From: Oscillospiraceae bacterium
GTDB lineage: Bacteria > Bacillota > Clostridia > Oscillospirales > Ruminococcaceae
Direction: 5' to 3'
NCBI GenBank assembly: GCA_022508895.1
Contig: JAFLUH010000003.1
Location: 1 to 64,000 of the forward strand
DNA length: 64,000 nucleotides
The notes under the pieces are model-generated. The model ran no database searches and was not told the origin of the DNA. It saw only the letters and a list, made by a program, of their open reading frames with translations. Shown here piece after piece: positions 50,839-59,244 of this stretch. The position numbers were made by a program, and so were the translations under genes. Within the stretch, counting starts at the first letter, position 1. Each line of letters begins with the position of its first letter.

Positions 50839-52170
50839 TTAGTATTTTATCTGGAAAAGCTGCTCCGCACTTCCGAGGTAGAAGAAGGTGCCGTTGGGAA
50901 GGGGAGTGGGAACATCGGGAGCGAGCCTCTGACCGCTGCCTAAGAAGGTTCCGTTGCTGGAGCCTCTGTCGATTATCTCGTAGCCGTTGGGAGTCTCCCT
51001 TATCTGGCAGTGGACCGCAGAGATGCCCTGAGTGTCGATAGGGTAAACGACGTTGCACTTCTGCGCATTTCTGCCTATAAGTATGCTGCCGCTGATAGGG
51101 AAGGTCTGACCGTTCATTACGCCCTTAGTGCCCGTGATCACGCCGTATTTGGCGGCAGGGGGAGGAGGAGCAGCGGGGGACTGATATGCCGCCGCATTTT
51201 CGGGAACGGGCTGCTGTGCTGCCTTTTTCTTGGACATGATTATTATCACCACTACCACGGCTGCTGCTGCCACTGCCGCAATTATTATCACGATAATAAG
51301 GATGCCTGCTCCCGAAACCTCGGTGGAAAGGGTATAAGAAACCACGTCACGGTTTATCATCGCAAGCAGCTCGTCGATAACGACGGCATAGTTCTTTGAA
51401 GATCCGCTGTAATCGGTTATGCTGAATGTATTGATGCCTACGACTTCACCCTTGGAGTTTACCAGCGGGCCGCCCGAGTTGCCTCCGGAGATGTCGATAT
51501 CTATCTGATAGACGTGTCTGCCCCGTTCGTCGGTGGACTGTCTGGCGATACCGCCTCTTGTGACGGTGATATCGCTTACGTCATAAGTAAAGGAGGAGCT
51601 GTCCATCAGACTGTCGGATACTGCCGGAAATCCGAGAGCTGCAAAGTCGTCGTCCATGTTTATCTCGGAGGATTTGCATATTACCAGAGGCTTTCTCTTG
51701 TTGGTAGCCTCGGGAAGCTTGAGCACGCATATATCCCTTTTCTCGTCCAGCTCAACTATCTGAGCGCGCATAAAATCGTTGGTGCCGTAGGAAAAGCACA
51801 CCGTTACTTCCGTTGCTCTTTTGCTGTTATAGGTAACGGAGCCGCTGGTGTCAATGGTGTTCAGCGCCTCGGCGGTCTGGTCGAGAACGACGTGAGCGTT
51901 GGTAACTATGTACTGCACCGGCTTGCCCTGTTCGCCTATTGCGAAGCCCGAGCCCCGCACATAGACGGTCTCGCCTGCATACAGGTATCTGTATCCGCCG
52001 CTGTCCAGAAAAACAAATTCATCACCGGATCTTGCGGAAAAGGTAGACTCGATGTAAACAACGCCTTCTTTAGCGTCGTTTACCGATGCGGCAGAAGCTG
52101 TCACCGGCAAAGCGGCCGCAACTACGGCGGCTGCCATTAAAGCCGACAGCGCTTTAAAAATCTTTCTCAT
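50839..52170 (-). CDS. trypsin-like serine protease fused to a cytoplasmic FHA domain
   Basis: A 443-residue protein. Signal peptide (residues 1 to about 28), HtrA/trypsin-like domain outside the membrane with a full triad (His in VTNAHVV, Asp in KRDICVLKL, Ser in DISGGNSGGPLV), a membrane helix (about 292-317, very Ile/Val/Ala-rich), a proline-rich linker and a C-terminal FHA domain (about 350-440) with ILIGRNAQKCNVV, GISAVHCQI and DRGSSNGTFLG. FHA domains bind phosphothreonine, so inside phosphorylation could govern outside proteolysis. No PDZ domain. The ATG at 52170 follows AAAGGAAAAT; an upstream GTG at 52188 was not preferred. Confidence 0.9.
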   Translation of the reverse strand: MRKIFKALSALMAAAVVAAALPVTASAASVNDAKEGVVYIESTFSARSGDEFVFLDSGGYRYLYAGETVYVRGSGFAIGEQGKPVQYIVTNAHVVLDQTAEALNTIDTSGSVTYNSKRATEVTVCFSYGTNDFMRAQIVELDEKRDICVLKLPEATNKRKPLVICKSSEINMDDDFAALGFPAVSDSLMDSSSFTYDVSDITVTRGGIARQSTDERGRHVYQIDIDISGGNSGGPLVNSKGEVVGINTFSITDYSGSSKNYAVVIDELLAMINRDVVSYTLSTEVSGAGILIIVIIIAAVAAAAVVVVIIIMSKKKAAQQPVPENAAAYQSPAAPPPPAAKYGVITGTKGVMNGQTFPISGSILIGRNAQKCNVVYPIDTQGISAVHCQIRETPNGYEIIDRGSSNGTFLGSGQRLAPDVPTPLPNGTFFYLGSAEQLFQIKY

Positions 52171-52187
52171 AGCATATTTTCCTTTCA

Positions 52188-52979
52188 CTATCTGATAAAC
52201 TCCAGCACTACGGCCGTAAAATTATCCTGAGTCGGGTATCCCTTTGAGACGACTGCGGTCTCCAATGCCGACGCCGCCTGATCTGCGGGCAGCGAAAGCG
52301 CCCCGATAAGCTCCGCCTCGGTGAGTGCGTTGTACACTCCGTCGCTGCAAAGCATGAGCTTATCGCCATGCTTAGGCACCAAGGGCTTTGCGTTCACATC
52401 AGGGGTTATCTCTCCCTTATAGCCCATATATCTGGCAAGTGAGTCCTTCTTTTCGTCGTCTCCCGCCTCGTCGAAGGTCATCTCTCCGGAAATGACCTGC
52501 TCGATAAGCTGGTTCATATAGTCGCTGTCCTCGTTCATCACGGTGAGACAGCCCTCACGGAACAGATACACCCTGCTGTCTCCTACCGTACACCAGTGTA
52601 TACCTGCGGGAATGCACATCACCACCACCGCAGTGGACCCTCCCGACATTCCGCTTTGCACTATGCTGTTGTTCACTGCACGAAGCGAGCCGGAGAGGTG
52701 AGCGTGAACGGGAACGTTGGGGTCACGGTTCGTCTGCATACCCAGCATGGCGGTGACAACATAGCTGCTGACCTGAGCGCCGCCCGAGATGCCGCCCATG
52801 CCGTCCGCTACTATAGCGGTGAAGCCGTACCGGTCCACGTCCGCCTGATCGATGGAGGAGAAGCCGAAGCTGTCTTCCTGATAGCTTCTTGCCCCCTGAT
52901 TGTTCACGACGCCCAGAGCGATCTTATTCGCGTTTGAGCCGACGAAGTCCATTCCGATAAAAAATTCACCGATCCCCAT
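52188..52979 (-). CDS. soluble PP2C protein phosphatase
   Basis: A 263-residue PP2C enzyme. Metal-binding and catalytic motifs are present: ARSYQEDSF, VADGMGGISGG, TVGDSRVYLF, CSDGVYNAL and TQDNFTAVV. No membrane segment. It starts three bases after the FHA gene and ends 17 bases before the protease-FHA start, so these three are tightly coupled. Having two phosphatases, one soluble and one membrane-bound, suggests separate substrates. The ribosome binding site is poor, consistent with translational coupling. Confidence 0.9.
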   Translation of the reverse strand: MGIGEFFIGMDFVGSNANKIALGVVNNQGARSYQEDSFGFSSIDQADVDRYGFTAIVADGMGGISGGAQVSSYVVTAMLGMQTNRDPNVPVHAHLSGSLRAVNNSIVQSGMSGGSTAVVVMCIPAGIHWCTVGDSRVYLFREGCLTVMNEDSDYMNQLIEQVISGEMTFDEAGDDEKKDSLARYMGYKGEITPDVNAKPLVPKHGDKLMLCSDGVYNALTEAELIGALSLPADQAASALETAVVSKGYPTQDNFTAVVLEFIR

Positions 52980-52982
52980 AGA

Positions 52983-53582
52983 TCAATATGTAAAGCTATC
53001 GTTGCAGAAGCTCCTGAACACGAAGGCGGTGGAGCCCAGCTTTATCCTGTCGTAATCCTTGATTTCCGTAGGCGTAAGGAGCATATTGTCGTTATGGTAG
53101 ATATTGTTCTTGCCCTTGCCCAGAACGGGGCTGATGAAGAACTTGCTGTTCTGCGAGTCATAAGCGATGACTGCGTTGCCGTCTGAGGAAACAGACTTGT
53201 CAAAGGAAATATTTATATCGAACTTCTGTCCCCTGCCGATGGAGTTCTGCTCACCGTGGATATTGAAGCAAGTACCCTTCTTTTCGCCGTCCACAACTAC
53301 CAGCCAGCCTCTTACGGGGTTGATGCCGGAGTCGGTCTGGTCAAGCGCAACGGTGACGCCCATGGCGCCGGGGCTGCTGGGTGCGGCCGCCTGATTGTTG
53401 ACGGGCATGGTGGGAGGGAAGGGAGTTTCGCCCGGAGCGTCCATGAGAGGCGCAGTCTTCGGAAAATCGTTCTGAGTAGGCATTCCGCCCAGCGGCTGAA
53501 AGCCTACATTGTCGTTGCCGCAGTAAGGGCATACGGGGGTTCTCATTTCGTCATAGATATGACCTTTTGGACACTGCTTCAT
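52983..53582 (-). CDS. zinc-ribbon FHA-domain protein
   Basis: A 199-residue soluble protein. The N-terminal ribbon CPKGHIYDEMRTPVCPYCG (residues 4-22) binds zinc by its cysteine pairs. A proline-rich linker is followed by an FHA domain (about 100-195) with GWLVVVDGEKKG, NSIGRGQKFDI, the SSDGNAVIAYD strand and KNNIYHND; the usual SxxH reads SSDGN, so phosphopeptide binding may differ. It is the first gene of the locus. The ATG at 53582 follows AAAGGAAATG; an ATG nine codons earlier lacks a good site. Confidence 0.88.
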   Translation of the reverse strand: MKQCPKGHIYDEMRTPVCPYCGNDNVGFQPLGGMPTQNDFPKTAPLMDAPGETPFPPTMPVNNQAAAPSSPGAMGVTVALDQTDSGINPVRGWLVVVDGEKKGTCFNIHGEQNSIGRGQKFDINISFDKSVSSDGNAVIAYDSQNSKFFISPVLGKGKNNIYHNDNMLLTPTEIKDYDRIKLGSTAFVFRSFCNDSFTY

Positions 53583-53627
53583 AAAATCATTTCCTTTCTT
53601 TTCCGACAAGTCCTTGCCGGTTAAATA

Positions 53628-53714
53628 ATTATATCATTGTGCAGAGCCGCACGGGTGTGCAGCTTCGCAAAAAGCACAAAATGTCGCAATATGTACATTT
53701 AAAGTATTATATCA
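53628..53714 (-). promoter_or_regulatory. two extended -10 promoters before the phosphorylation locus
   Basis: TGATATAAT occurs twice on the minus strand, at 53636-53628 and 53714-53706, each an extended -10 (TGnTATAAT) without a convincing -35. Either could start the locus mRNA. Together with the FHA start 46 bases further they fit a dual promoter. Confidence 0.5.
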
Positions 53715-53826
53715 TACACAGCCGTTATACAGGTGTGCGAGAATGCACACAGAAGTGAGCAAAAGCGGCGGAAAAAGGCGTTTTGCGTGGGCTCGACAAC
53801 CGCTTTCACCATCTGTTTTTCACCAA

Positions 53827-54678
53827 TTACCGATCATCGCCGTCATTCCCGCACTCAACCGGCTGCTGACCTTTATCGACCATGTGCACATCGACCTGCG
53901 GAAACGGTATCTCCACCCCGGCCTCTTTCAGTGCGTCAAGCGAAGTCTCATACAGCTCTCCCTTTACCTGCTTGTAATTCTCCCAAGTGGTAAAGGCGCG
54001 GAACAGCAGCTTTATGCAGGAGTCCTCGTGTCCCGTGACCGCAACGATGGGGGAGGGCTTGTTCAGCACCAGCGGGTTGTTCTTTGCGCACCTGATGAGC
54101 GCCTCTCTTGCGGCTTCTATGTTCGTACCGTAAGCCACGGATATATTGATATCCACACCTCTGTTCTCCTTGGCAGAGGCGTTGGTGACCACATGGGAGG
54201 ACAGCAGCCCGTTGGGAATGCTTATGCTCTGATTGTCCGGCGTCACTAACTTTGTGTAGAATATCCCTATCTCCTCCACTATGCCCTCGCATTGCTCGAT
54301 GATTATGTAATCCCCTGCATGAAAGGGCTTGAATATCATCAGCATAACGCCGCCTGCCAGATTGGAAAGCCCGCCCTGCAGCGCCAGACCGAAGGCAAGC
54401 CCGCAGGAGCCGATAATGGTGATGACGGTGGCGGAGGGAACGCCCACTATCTCTATTGCAATGATGATGATAAGCGCATTCAGCACCACTCTCAGCGTAT
54501 GCATCACCAGCGTCCATATATTGCTGTCCATTTTTTTGGCAAGCTTATGCTTTTCAAGGCGCTTGGTAAAGAATTTTATCAGCTTAAGCCCGACGATAAG
54601 CACCACAAGCGCAATAACAGCCTTGACAACAAAGGGCACCACATAGATATTCACAAACTCCAGCAGCCAGTCAAGCAT
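53827..54678 (-). CDS. MscS-family mechanosensitive channel
   Basis: A 283-residue small-conductance channel. Three membrane helices lie in residues about 15-120; the pore helix contains GLAFGLALQGGLSNLAGGVML, with the Gly/Ala pattern of MscS helix 3. The soluble beta and alpha/beta domain follows, with FKPFHAGDYIII, IGIFYTKLVTPDN and IPNGLLSSHVV. It relieves osmotic downshock. It lies upstream of the phosphorylation locus in the same direction, but with 244 bases and promoters between. Ribosome binding site GAAGGAGAAG. Confidence 0.93.
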   Translation of the reverse strand: MLDWLLEFVNIYVVPFVVKAVIALVVLIVGLKLIKFFTKRLEKHKLAKKMDSNIWTLVMHTLRVVLNALIIIIAIEIVGVPSATVITIIGSCGLAFGLALQGGLSNLAGGVMLMIFKPFHAGDYIIIEQCEGIVEEIGIFYTKLVTPDNQSISIPNGLLSSHVVTNASAKENRGVDINISVAYGTNIEAAREALIRCAKNNPLVLNKPSPIVAVTGHEDSCIKLLFRAFTTWENYKQVKGELYETSLDALKEAGVEIPFPQVDVHMVDKGQQPVECGNDGDDR

Positions 54679-54747
54679 GATACTTCTCCTTCCCGCCCAT
54701 TCAACAAAATAAGTATACCATACATTCCCGCAAAATTCAAGACGGTA

Positions 54748-54777
54748 TTGACAATTCCGCAGGATATGGAGTATAAT
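54748..54777 (+). promoter_or_regulatory. promoter of the tag operon
   Basis: TTGACA-N18-TATAAT on the plus strand, 31 bases before the ATG at 54809. Confidence 0.85.
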
Positions 54778-54808
54778 TCCGATATAAAATCATCGGGGGG
54801 TGACATAT

Positions 54809-55408
54809 ATGGCATACTGTACATGGTGCAGGAGCGAAGCGGACAGGCGTTACCACGATGAGGAGTGGGGCGTTCCCCTTCACGACGACAGAGGACAGTT
54901 CGAGTTCCTTATGCTGGAGGTCATGCAGTGCGGGCTGAGCTGGTCGCTTATGCTGAAAAAGCGTGAGATATTCCGAAAGTGCTTTGACGATTTCGATTTT
55001 GAGAAAATATCGGAGTACGGCGAGGAGGATATTCAGCGCATACTGAACACCGAGGGCATGATACGTTCCCGAAGAAAAACAGAGGCGGTAATAAACAACG
55101 CGGTATGCTTCCGCAGGCTAAGGGAGGAATGCGGCAGCTTCAGCGATTACCTCTGGGCATATTCCGACGGAAAGACCATACTCTACAACGGGCACGGCGA
55201 CGGAAAAATACCCGCCTGCAACGGTCTTTCCGACAGGATAAGCAGGGAACTGAAAAAACGGGGCTTCAAGTATTTAGGCAGCATAACGGTGTATTCCCAT
55301 TTACAGGCGTGCGGTATCATAAACGACCACGGCAGCGACTGTCCCTGCTACAAAAAAATAGTGGAGAACTACCCCACGGTAAAAAAGAAAAGAGAACAGG
55401 AGAGATAG
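54809..55408 (+). CDS. tag: DNA-3-methyladenine glycosylase I
   Basis: Removes 3-methyladenine from alkylated DNA. The 199 residues begin MAYCTWCRSEADRRYHDEEWG, with the zinc-binding Cys and His of the family; the second pair is in HLQACGIINDHGSDCPC. LMLEVMQCGLSWSLMLKKRE holds the residues around the base-binding pocket. The ATG at 54809 follows GGGGGGTGA; an in-frame GTG at 54800 was rejected. It is followed four bases later by the nucleotidase gene, so the two are co-transcribed. Confidence 0.94.
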   Translation: MAYCTWCRSEADRRYHDEEWGVPLHDDRGQFEFLMLEVMQCGLSWSLMLKKREIFRKCFDDFDFEKISEYGEEDIQRILNTEGMIRSRRKTEAVINNAVCFRRLREECGSFSDYLWAYSDGKTILYNGHGDGKIPACNGLSDRISRELKKRGFKYLGSITVYSHLQACGIINDHGSDCPCYKKIVENYPTVKKKREQER

Positions 55409-55412
55409 AAAA

Positions 55413-57077
55413 ATGAAAAAGATAACAGGCTTGCTTCTGTCAGCGGCAATGCTGCTGACCGTCCTGCTTTCGGGCTGTGATCAGAATCGGCAGCAGCGTG
55501 AGCACGACATAATAATCCTTTTCACCAACGACGTTCACTGCGGAGTGGACGACAATATCGGCTATGCGGGGCTTGCCGCCTACAAGTCCATGCTGCTGGA
55601 GAAAACGCCCCACGTTATCCTTGCGGACTGCGGGGACGCAGTGCAGGGGGACGTTATCGGCGTGGTGTCGCAGGGCGAATATCTTGTGGAGATAATGAAC
55701 GAGGTAGGCTACGACCTTGCCATTTTAGGCAACCATGAGTTCGACTACGGCACCGAACGGCTGACGGAGCTGATGGCAGCCTCCGAAGCGGAATATCTGG
55801 GCTGCAATATCCGCTATTCGGGAAGCGGCGAAAACCCCCTGTCTGCTCTCGCTCCCTACAAGATACTTTCCTTTGAAGGCACCGACGTGGCTTTCATAGG
55901 CGTCACCGCACCCTACACCCTCGTCTCCTCCAATCCCGCCAATTTCCGAGACGAAAACGGCGAGCTTATATACGACTTTTACGGCGGCAGCGGCGAGGAG
56001 CTTTACGGTCAGGTGCAGCTTACCGTTGACCAATGCCGCAAGGAGGGAGCGGACTATGTGATACTCCTTACCCATCTCGGGGACGAGGACTCGGTAGAGC
56101 CTTTCCGCTCCACCGACCTTATCGCAAACACAACGGGCATAAACGCCGTGCTTGACGGACACTCCCACAGCGTTATCCCCTGCGATCTGCTGAAAAACAA
56201 GAACGGGGAAACGGTGCTCCTCTCCTCAACGGGTACCAAGCTGAACTACATAGGACAGCTCACCCTCACCGCCGAGGGATATATCACCACAGGGCTTATC
56301 TCCGACCTTCCCGACAGGGACGGCGACACTCAGGGTTTTATCGGTGGGATACAAAGCGAATATCAGGAGGAGCTGGACAAGGTCATCGGTCACAGCGACG
56401 TTGCGCTCTCCGCTTATTCGGAAAGCGGTCTGCGGCTGGTGAGAAACCGTGAGACAAACTTGGGCGATTTCTGCGCCGACGCTTACAGAGCGGTGGGAGA
56501 AGCGGATATCGCCATAGTGAACGGCGGCGGCATAAGGGCCGATTTGGCGGCGGGTGACATCAGCTACAGCGGACTTATCGCAATGAACCCCTACGGCAAC
56601 ACCCTCTGCGTCGTGACAGCCACGGGGCAGCAGGTGCTGGACGCACTGGAAGCGGCGTCCCGCTTCACCATGGCGGAGGCGGACGACGGAGCCAACGCCG
56701 TAGGCGAAAACGGAGGCTTCCTTCAGGTTTCGGGACTGAGATACACGATAGACACCTCGGTTGACTCCACCGTAGAGACGGACGATTCGGGAATGTTCCT
56801 GTCCTGCGGCGAAAACAGGCGTGTCAAGGACGTTCAGGTGCTTATGCCCGACGGCACCTACGCTCCCATCGACCCCAGCGGCGTGTACACCGTAGCCTCC
56901 CACAACTTCCTTATCAAAAGCGGCGGCGACGGGCTGAATATGTTTATGGAGGACGAGCTGCTGATGGACGAGGGTATGCTGGACTATCAGGTGCTGATCG
57001 CCTACGTCACCGATTTCCTCGGCGGAACGGTAGACAGCGTCTACAGCGAGCCTCAGGGCAGGATAACGGTGATATGA
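55413..57077 (+). CDS. 5'-nucleotidase / cyclic phosphodiesterase family lipoprotein
   Basis: A 554-residue lipoprotein (MKKITGLLLSAAMLLTVLLSGC, lipobox LSGC with lipidated Cys22) of the UshA/CpdB family. The metallophosphatase domain (residues about 30-290) shows FTNDVHCG, DCGDAVQGD, ILGNHEFDYG, LLTHLGDED and DGHSHSV, all metal ligands. The C-terminal nucleotidase domain (about 310-550) has ETNLGDFCADAYR, NGGGIRADL, NPYGNTLCV and FLIKSGGDGLNMF. It should hydrolyse extracellular nucleotides for phosphate or nucleoside uptake. It is the second gene of the tag operon. Confidence 0.93.
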   Translation: MKKITGLLLSAAMLLTVLLSGCDQNRQQREHDIIILFTNDVHCGVDDNIGYAGLAAYKSMLLEKTPHVILADCGDAVQGDVIGVVSQGEYLVEIMNEVGYDLAILGNHEFDYGTERLTELMAASEAEYLGCNIRYSGSGENPLSALAPYKILSFEGTDVAFIGVTAPYTLVSSNPANFRDENGELIYDFYGGSGEELYGQVQLTVDQCRKEGADYVILLTHLGDEDSVEPFRSTDLIANTTGINAVLDGHSHSVIPCDLLKNKNGETVLLSSTGTKLNYIGQLTLTAEGYITTGLISDLPDRDGDTQGFIGGIQSEYQEELDKVIGHSDVALSAYSESGLRLVRNRETNLGDFCADAYRAVGEADIAIVNGGGIRADLAAGDISYSGLIAMNPYGNTLCVVTATGQQVLDALEAASRFTMAEADDGANAVGENGGFLQVSGLRYTIDTSVDSTVETDDSGMFLSCGENRRVKDVQVLMPDGTYAPIDPSGVYTVASHNFLIKSGGDGLNMFMEDELLMDEGMLDYQVLIAYVTDFLGGTVDSVYSEPQGRITVI

Positions 57078-57105
57078 TATACAGTCTTGGACGCACATAA
57101 TACTG

Positions 57106-57149
57106 ATCTTCGTCTAAAATATTGATAGGTTTTGTGGTTAGACGAAGAT
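57106..57149. repeat. hairpin with twelve-base arms downstream of the nucleotidase
   Basis: ATCTTCGTCTAA and TTAGACGAAGAT are perfect complements around a 20-base loop. There is no T-run. It is the first of three successive stems in this spacer. Confidence 0.8.
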
Positions 57150-57163
57150 AAGTGTTTCGGGTG

Positions 57164-57200
57164 CAATTCTCCGCTAAATCAATGATTTAGCGGAGAATTG
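57164..57200. repeat. perfect 17-bp palindromic hairpin
   Basis: Left arm CAATTCTCCGCTAAATC pairs fully with GATTTAGCGGAGAATTG over an AAT loop. It has no T-run, so is more likely an mRNA end-protecting structure or repeat remnant than a terminator. Confidence 0.8.
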
Positions 57201-57209
57201 GTATAAACC

Positions 57210-57244
57210 AAAAGCCGCTGTATGGCTTCATACAGCGGCTTTTA
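57210..57244. terminator. bidirectional terminator between nucleotidase and flavoprotein genes
   Basis: AAAGCCGCTGTATG and CATACAGCGGCTTT pair around GCTT, with T-rich tails on both strands, between convergent genes. Confidence 0.9.
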
Positions 57245-57258
57245 TGTATTTGTAAAAG

Positions 57259-57915
57259 TCAATCCTTCCAGGGAGCTGCGACCATAGCCGCTCCGAAATC
57301 AAACGCCTTCTGCTTCTCGGTGGGGAATACCGTTTCACGGCGTTCCTTCTTTGCCTCAGCGTCGAACATCGTCCACTCGTACTTGCCGTAATCGTCAACG
57401 TGCAGCGTGTCGCCGCTGATAAGCACCCTTGTGGGACCGATAAATATGCTGAGGGAGTTCTGATAGTTGGTCACCATCTTCCCGTAGCCGTTCGGCGTAT
57501 ACATATCCTCTGCGGCATGACTGGTCATGATGAAGAAAACGGGTATCGCACGCTCAATGTAGCTGTTGAGCTCGGTCTTGAACGTGATGTGCTGGAAGAC
57601 CAGACGCTCATACAGCAGCTTGAACATCGCAGAGGCGTCGCCGAGATAGTTGGGCGTTCCGATTATAAGCCCGTCCGCGTTCCGTATTTCCTCTAAAACA
57701 GGCGCAAGCCCGTCCTGCTGCACGCACTTGCCCTTATTCTCGCCTAACTTGCACTCAAAGCAGGACACGCAGCCTGTGAATTTGTCCAGCTCATAAAGGT
57801 CTATCACCTTGACCTCTGCGCCCTCGGACTCCGCTCCCTTAGCCGCTTCACGCACCAGCGTTCCCGTGTTCCATGTCTTTCTCGGACTGGCGTTTATCGC
57901 TACGATTTTTTTCAT
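57259..57915 (-). CDS. flavodoxin-fold NAD(P)H-dependent oxidoreductase
   Basis: A 218-residue FMN-binding protein. The FMN phosphate loop is in INASPRKTWNTGTL (residues about 7-20), followed by IDLYELDKFTGCVSCFECK and GKCVQQDGL, cysteines as in iron-sulfur flavoprotein relatives, and IIGTPNYLGDASAMFK for the flavin ring. It may reduce quinones or other acceptors; substrate unknown. Strong AGGAGG precedes the start. It follows the histidine phosphatase gene by 62 bases, possibly one unit. Confidence 0.9.
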   Translation of the reverse strand: MKKIVAINASPRKTWNTGTLVREAAKGAESEGAEVKVIDLYELDKFTGCVSCFECKLGENKGKCVQQDGLAPVLEEIRNADGLIIGTPNYLGDASAMFKLLYERLVFQHITFKTELNSYIERAIPVFFIMTSHAAEDMYTPNGYGKMVTNYQNSLSIFIGPTRVLISGDTLHVDDYGKYEWTMFDAEAKKERRETVFPTEKQKAFDFGAAMVAAPWKD

Positions 57916-57977
57916 AATGAACTACCTCCTGTTTCTCCTGCATTTATTGTACCATGAAAGCAAGAAAAAAACAATCC

Positions 57978-58703
57978 CTAATCGTGTCTTTGCTCCTTAT
58001 TTGAGTACATCTCGCAGAACCGCCCCGCAAAGGCAGGCGGCTCGCTCTGCATATACAAATGTGAAATATCCCCGAAGGCTGTCATTCTGAACACCGCCTT
58101 CCCCTCTCTGCGCTCCTCCGTCACCAGCGTGGTGACCGAGGTGGGAGCCGCAATAGTCCCATGCCACAGCACCATAGGCGACACTCCCAGCAAATGGGAC
58201 AGCATGACGCAGGTCACCCCGAAATGGCAGAACAGCGCAGCGGTGTCCTCGTTGGGGCTGACCGCCCTGTAGATTTCTCCCTCTCTCCTGTACCCGTGCC
58301 GCTCCAGCAGCCTGTCAAGCCCGTTATGTACCTTTTCAATGCCCGCTTTTATATCGGCGTCCTTCATTATTTTGACGTCAGTCCACCTGTCCCTGTCATA
58401 ATAATCGGGTACCGACCTCCAATCCTCCGGCAGGAAATCCCAGGCTATGCGCTTTCCGCCGTTTCCGTCGTCCACCGGCACGTCAAATTCCCTTGCCCAG
58501 TCCAGCACCTCAGCCGTTCTTCCGATCTTATCCAGCGTATACTCAGCCGTTTTCTTAGCTCTGCCCAGAGGGGAAGTGTAATACGCCTTGATATCCATCG
58601 GCGCAATGCGCTCTGCAAGCAGCTCCGCTTCTCTGTGCCCCTTTTCGGTAAGGGAATCTATCGAGTAATCGGGGTCGCCGTGTCTTATCAGCAAAAGTCT
58701 CAT
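57978..58703 (-). CDS. histidine phosphatase superfamily protein
   Basis: A 241-residue phosphoglycerate-mutase-like phosphatase. The catalytic RHG is in LLLIRHGDPDY (His8), with the second catalytic His in ALFCHFGVTC and the conserved Arg in YYTSPLGRAKKTAE. Substrate cannot be deduced; small phosphoesters such as alpha-ribazole phosphate are known for relatives. It starts after GAGAGGATTGAA and precedes the flavoprotein gene on the same strand. Confidence 0.9.
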   Translation of the reverse strand: MRLLLIRHGDPDYSIDSLTEKGHREAELLAERIAPMDIKAYYTSPLGRAKKTAEYTLDKIGRTAEVLDWAREFDVPVDDGNGGKRIAWDFLPEDWRSVPDYYDRDRWTDVKIMKDADIKAGIEKVHNGLDRLLERHGYRREGEIYRAVSPNEDTAALFCHFGVTCVMLSHLLGVSPMVLWHGTIAAPTSVTTLVTEERREGKAVFRMTAFGDISHLYMQSEPPAFAGRFCEMYSNKEQRHD

Positions 58704-58799
58704 TTCAATCCTCTCAGCCTATTTCTTCTCAGAAAAGTATAGCACAAATAAGAGCCGATTGCAACATTTGTCTGTCCACGGCAGAGAAAACACACTCTC

Positions 58800-58828
58800 T
58801 TGACACCTTCACAACTCTGTGATAAAAT
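58800..58828 (+). promoter_or_regulatory. promoter of the small membrane protein gene
   Basis: TTGACA-N17-TAAAAT on the plus strand, 44 bases before the GTG start at 58873. Confidence 0.75.
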
Positions 58829-58872
58829 TATAAAGCAGTTTTACAGTATTTCAGCGGCAAGGAGAGACGACC

Positions 58873-59181
58873 GTGCAGTTAGTGGATTTTTCGACTTTGG
58901 ACATATTTGATTACATCATACTTGGCTGCTACGCCGCAGTAGCGGTTTTCGGCGCAGTTCAGATAATCACTGCCAGAGTGATGGGCTCCAACATGAACAG
59001 GTACACACGGAGAAGCGTAAAGGTCTACGCCGTTCTGTCAGGTATCTTTTATTTTCTTGGCGGCGGCGGAGCGGTGTTCTGCAGGCTGATGAGCCTTGAC
59101 GATTCGATATCGTACCTTGCACTGGCAGGCGGCTTCCTGCTCACGCTTATAGCTTACTTTACGGTGCTTAAAAAGCAGTAG
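58873..59181 (+). CDS. small three-helix membrane protein, unknown
   Basis: A 102-residue protein with three predicted membrane helices (about 13-33, 51-69 and 79-98; for example IILGCYAAVAVFGAVQIITA) and a short basic loop (RYTRRSVK) between the first two. No family recognised. The start is GTG, supported by AAGGAGAGACGACC and its own promoter; a terminator follows. It is a single-gene unit. Confidence 0.75.
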   Translation: MQLVDFSTLDIFDYIILGCYAAVAVFGAVQIITARVMGSNMNRYTRRSVKVYAVLSGIFYFLGGGGAVFCRLMSLDDSISYLALAGGFLLTLIAYFTVLKKQ

Positions 59182-59202
59182 AGCGTGCAGCTCTGAAAAA
59201 GC

Positions 59203-59228
59203 AAACCCCGTCGAAAGACGGGGTTTTC
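59203..59228. terminator. bidirectional terminator
   Basis: AACCCCGTC and GACGGGGTT pair around a GAAA tetraloop; T-runs follow on both strands between convergent genes. Confidence 0.9.
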
Positions 59229-59244
59229 ATTGTTTATGTACCGT

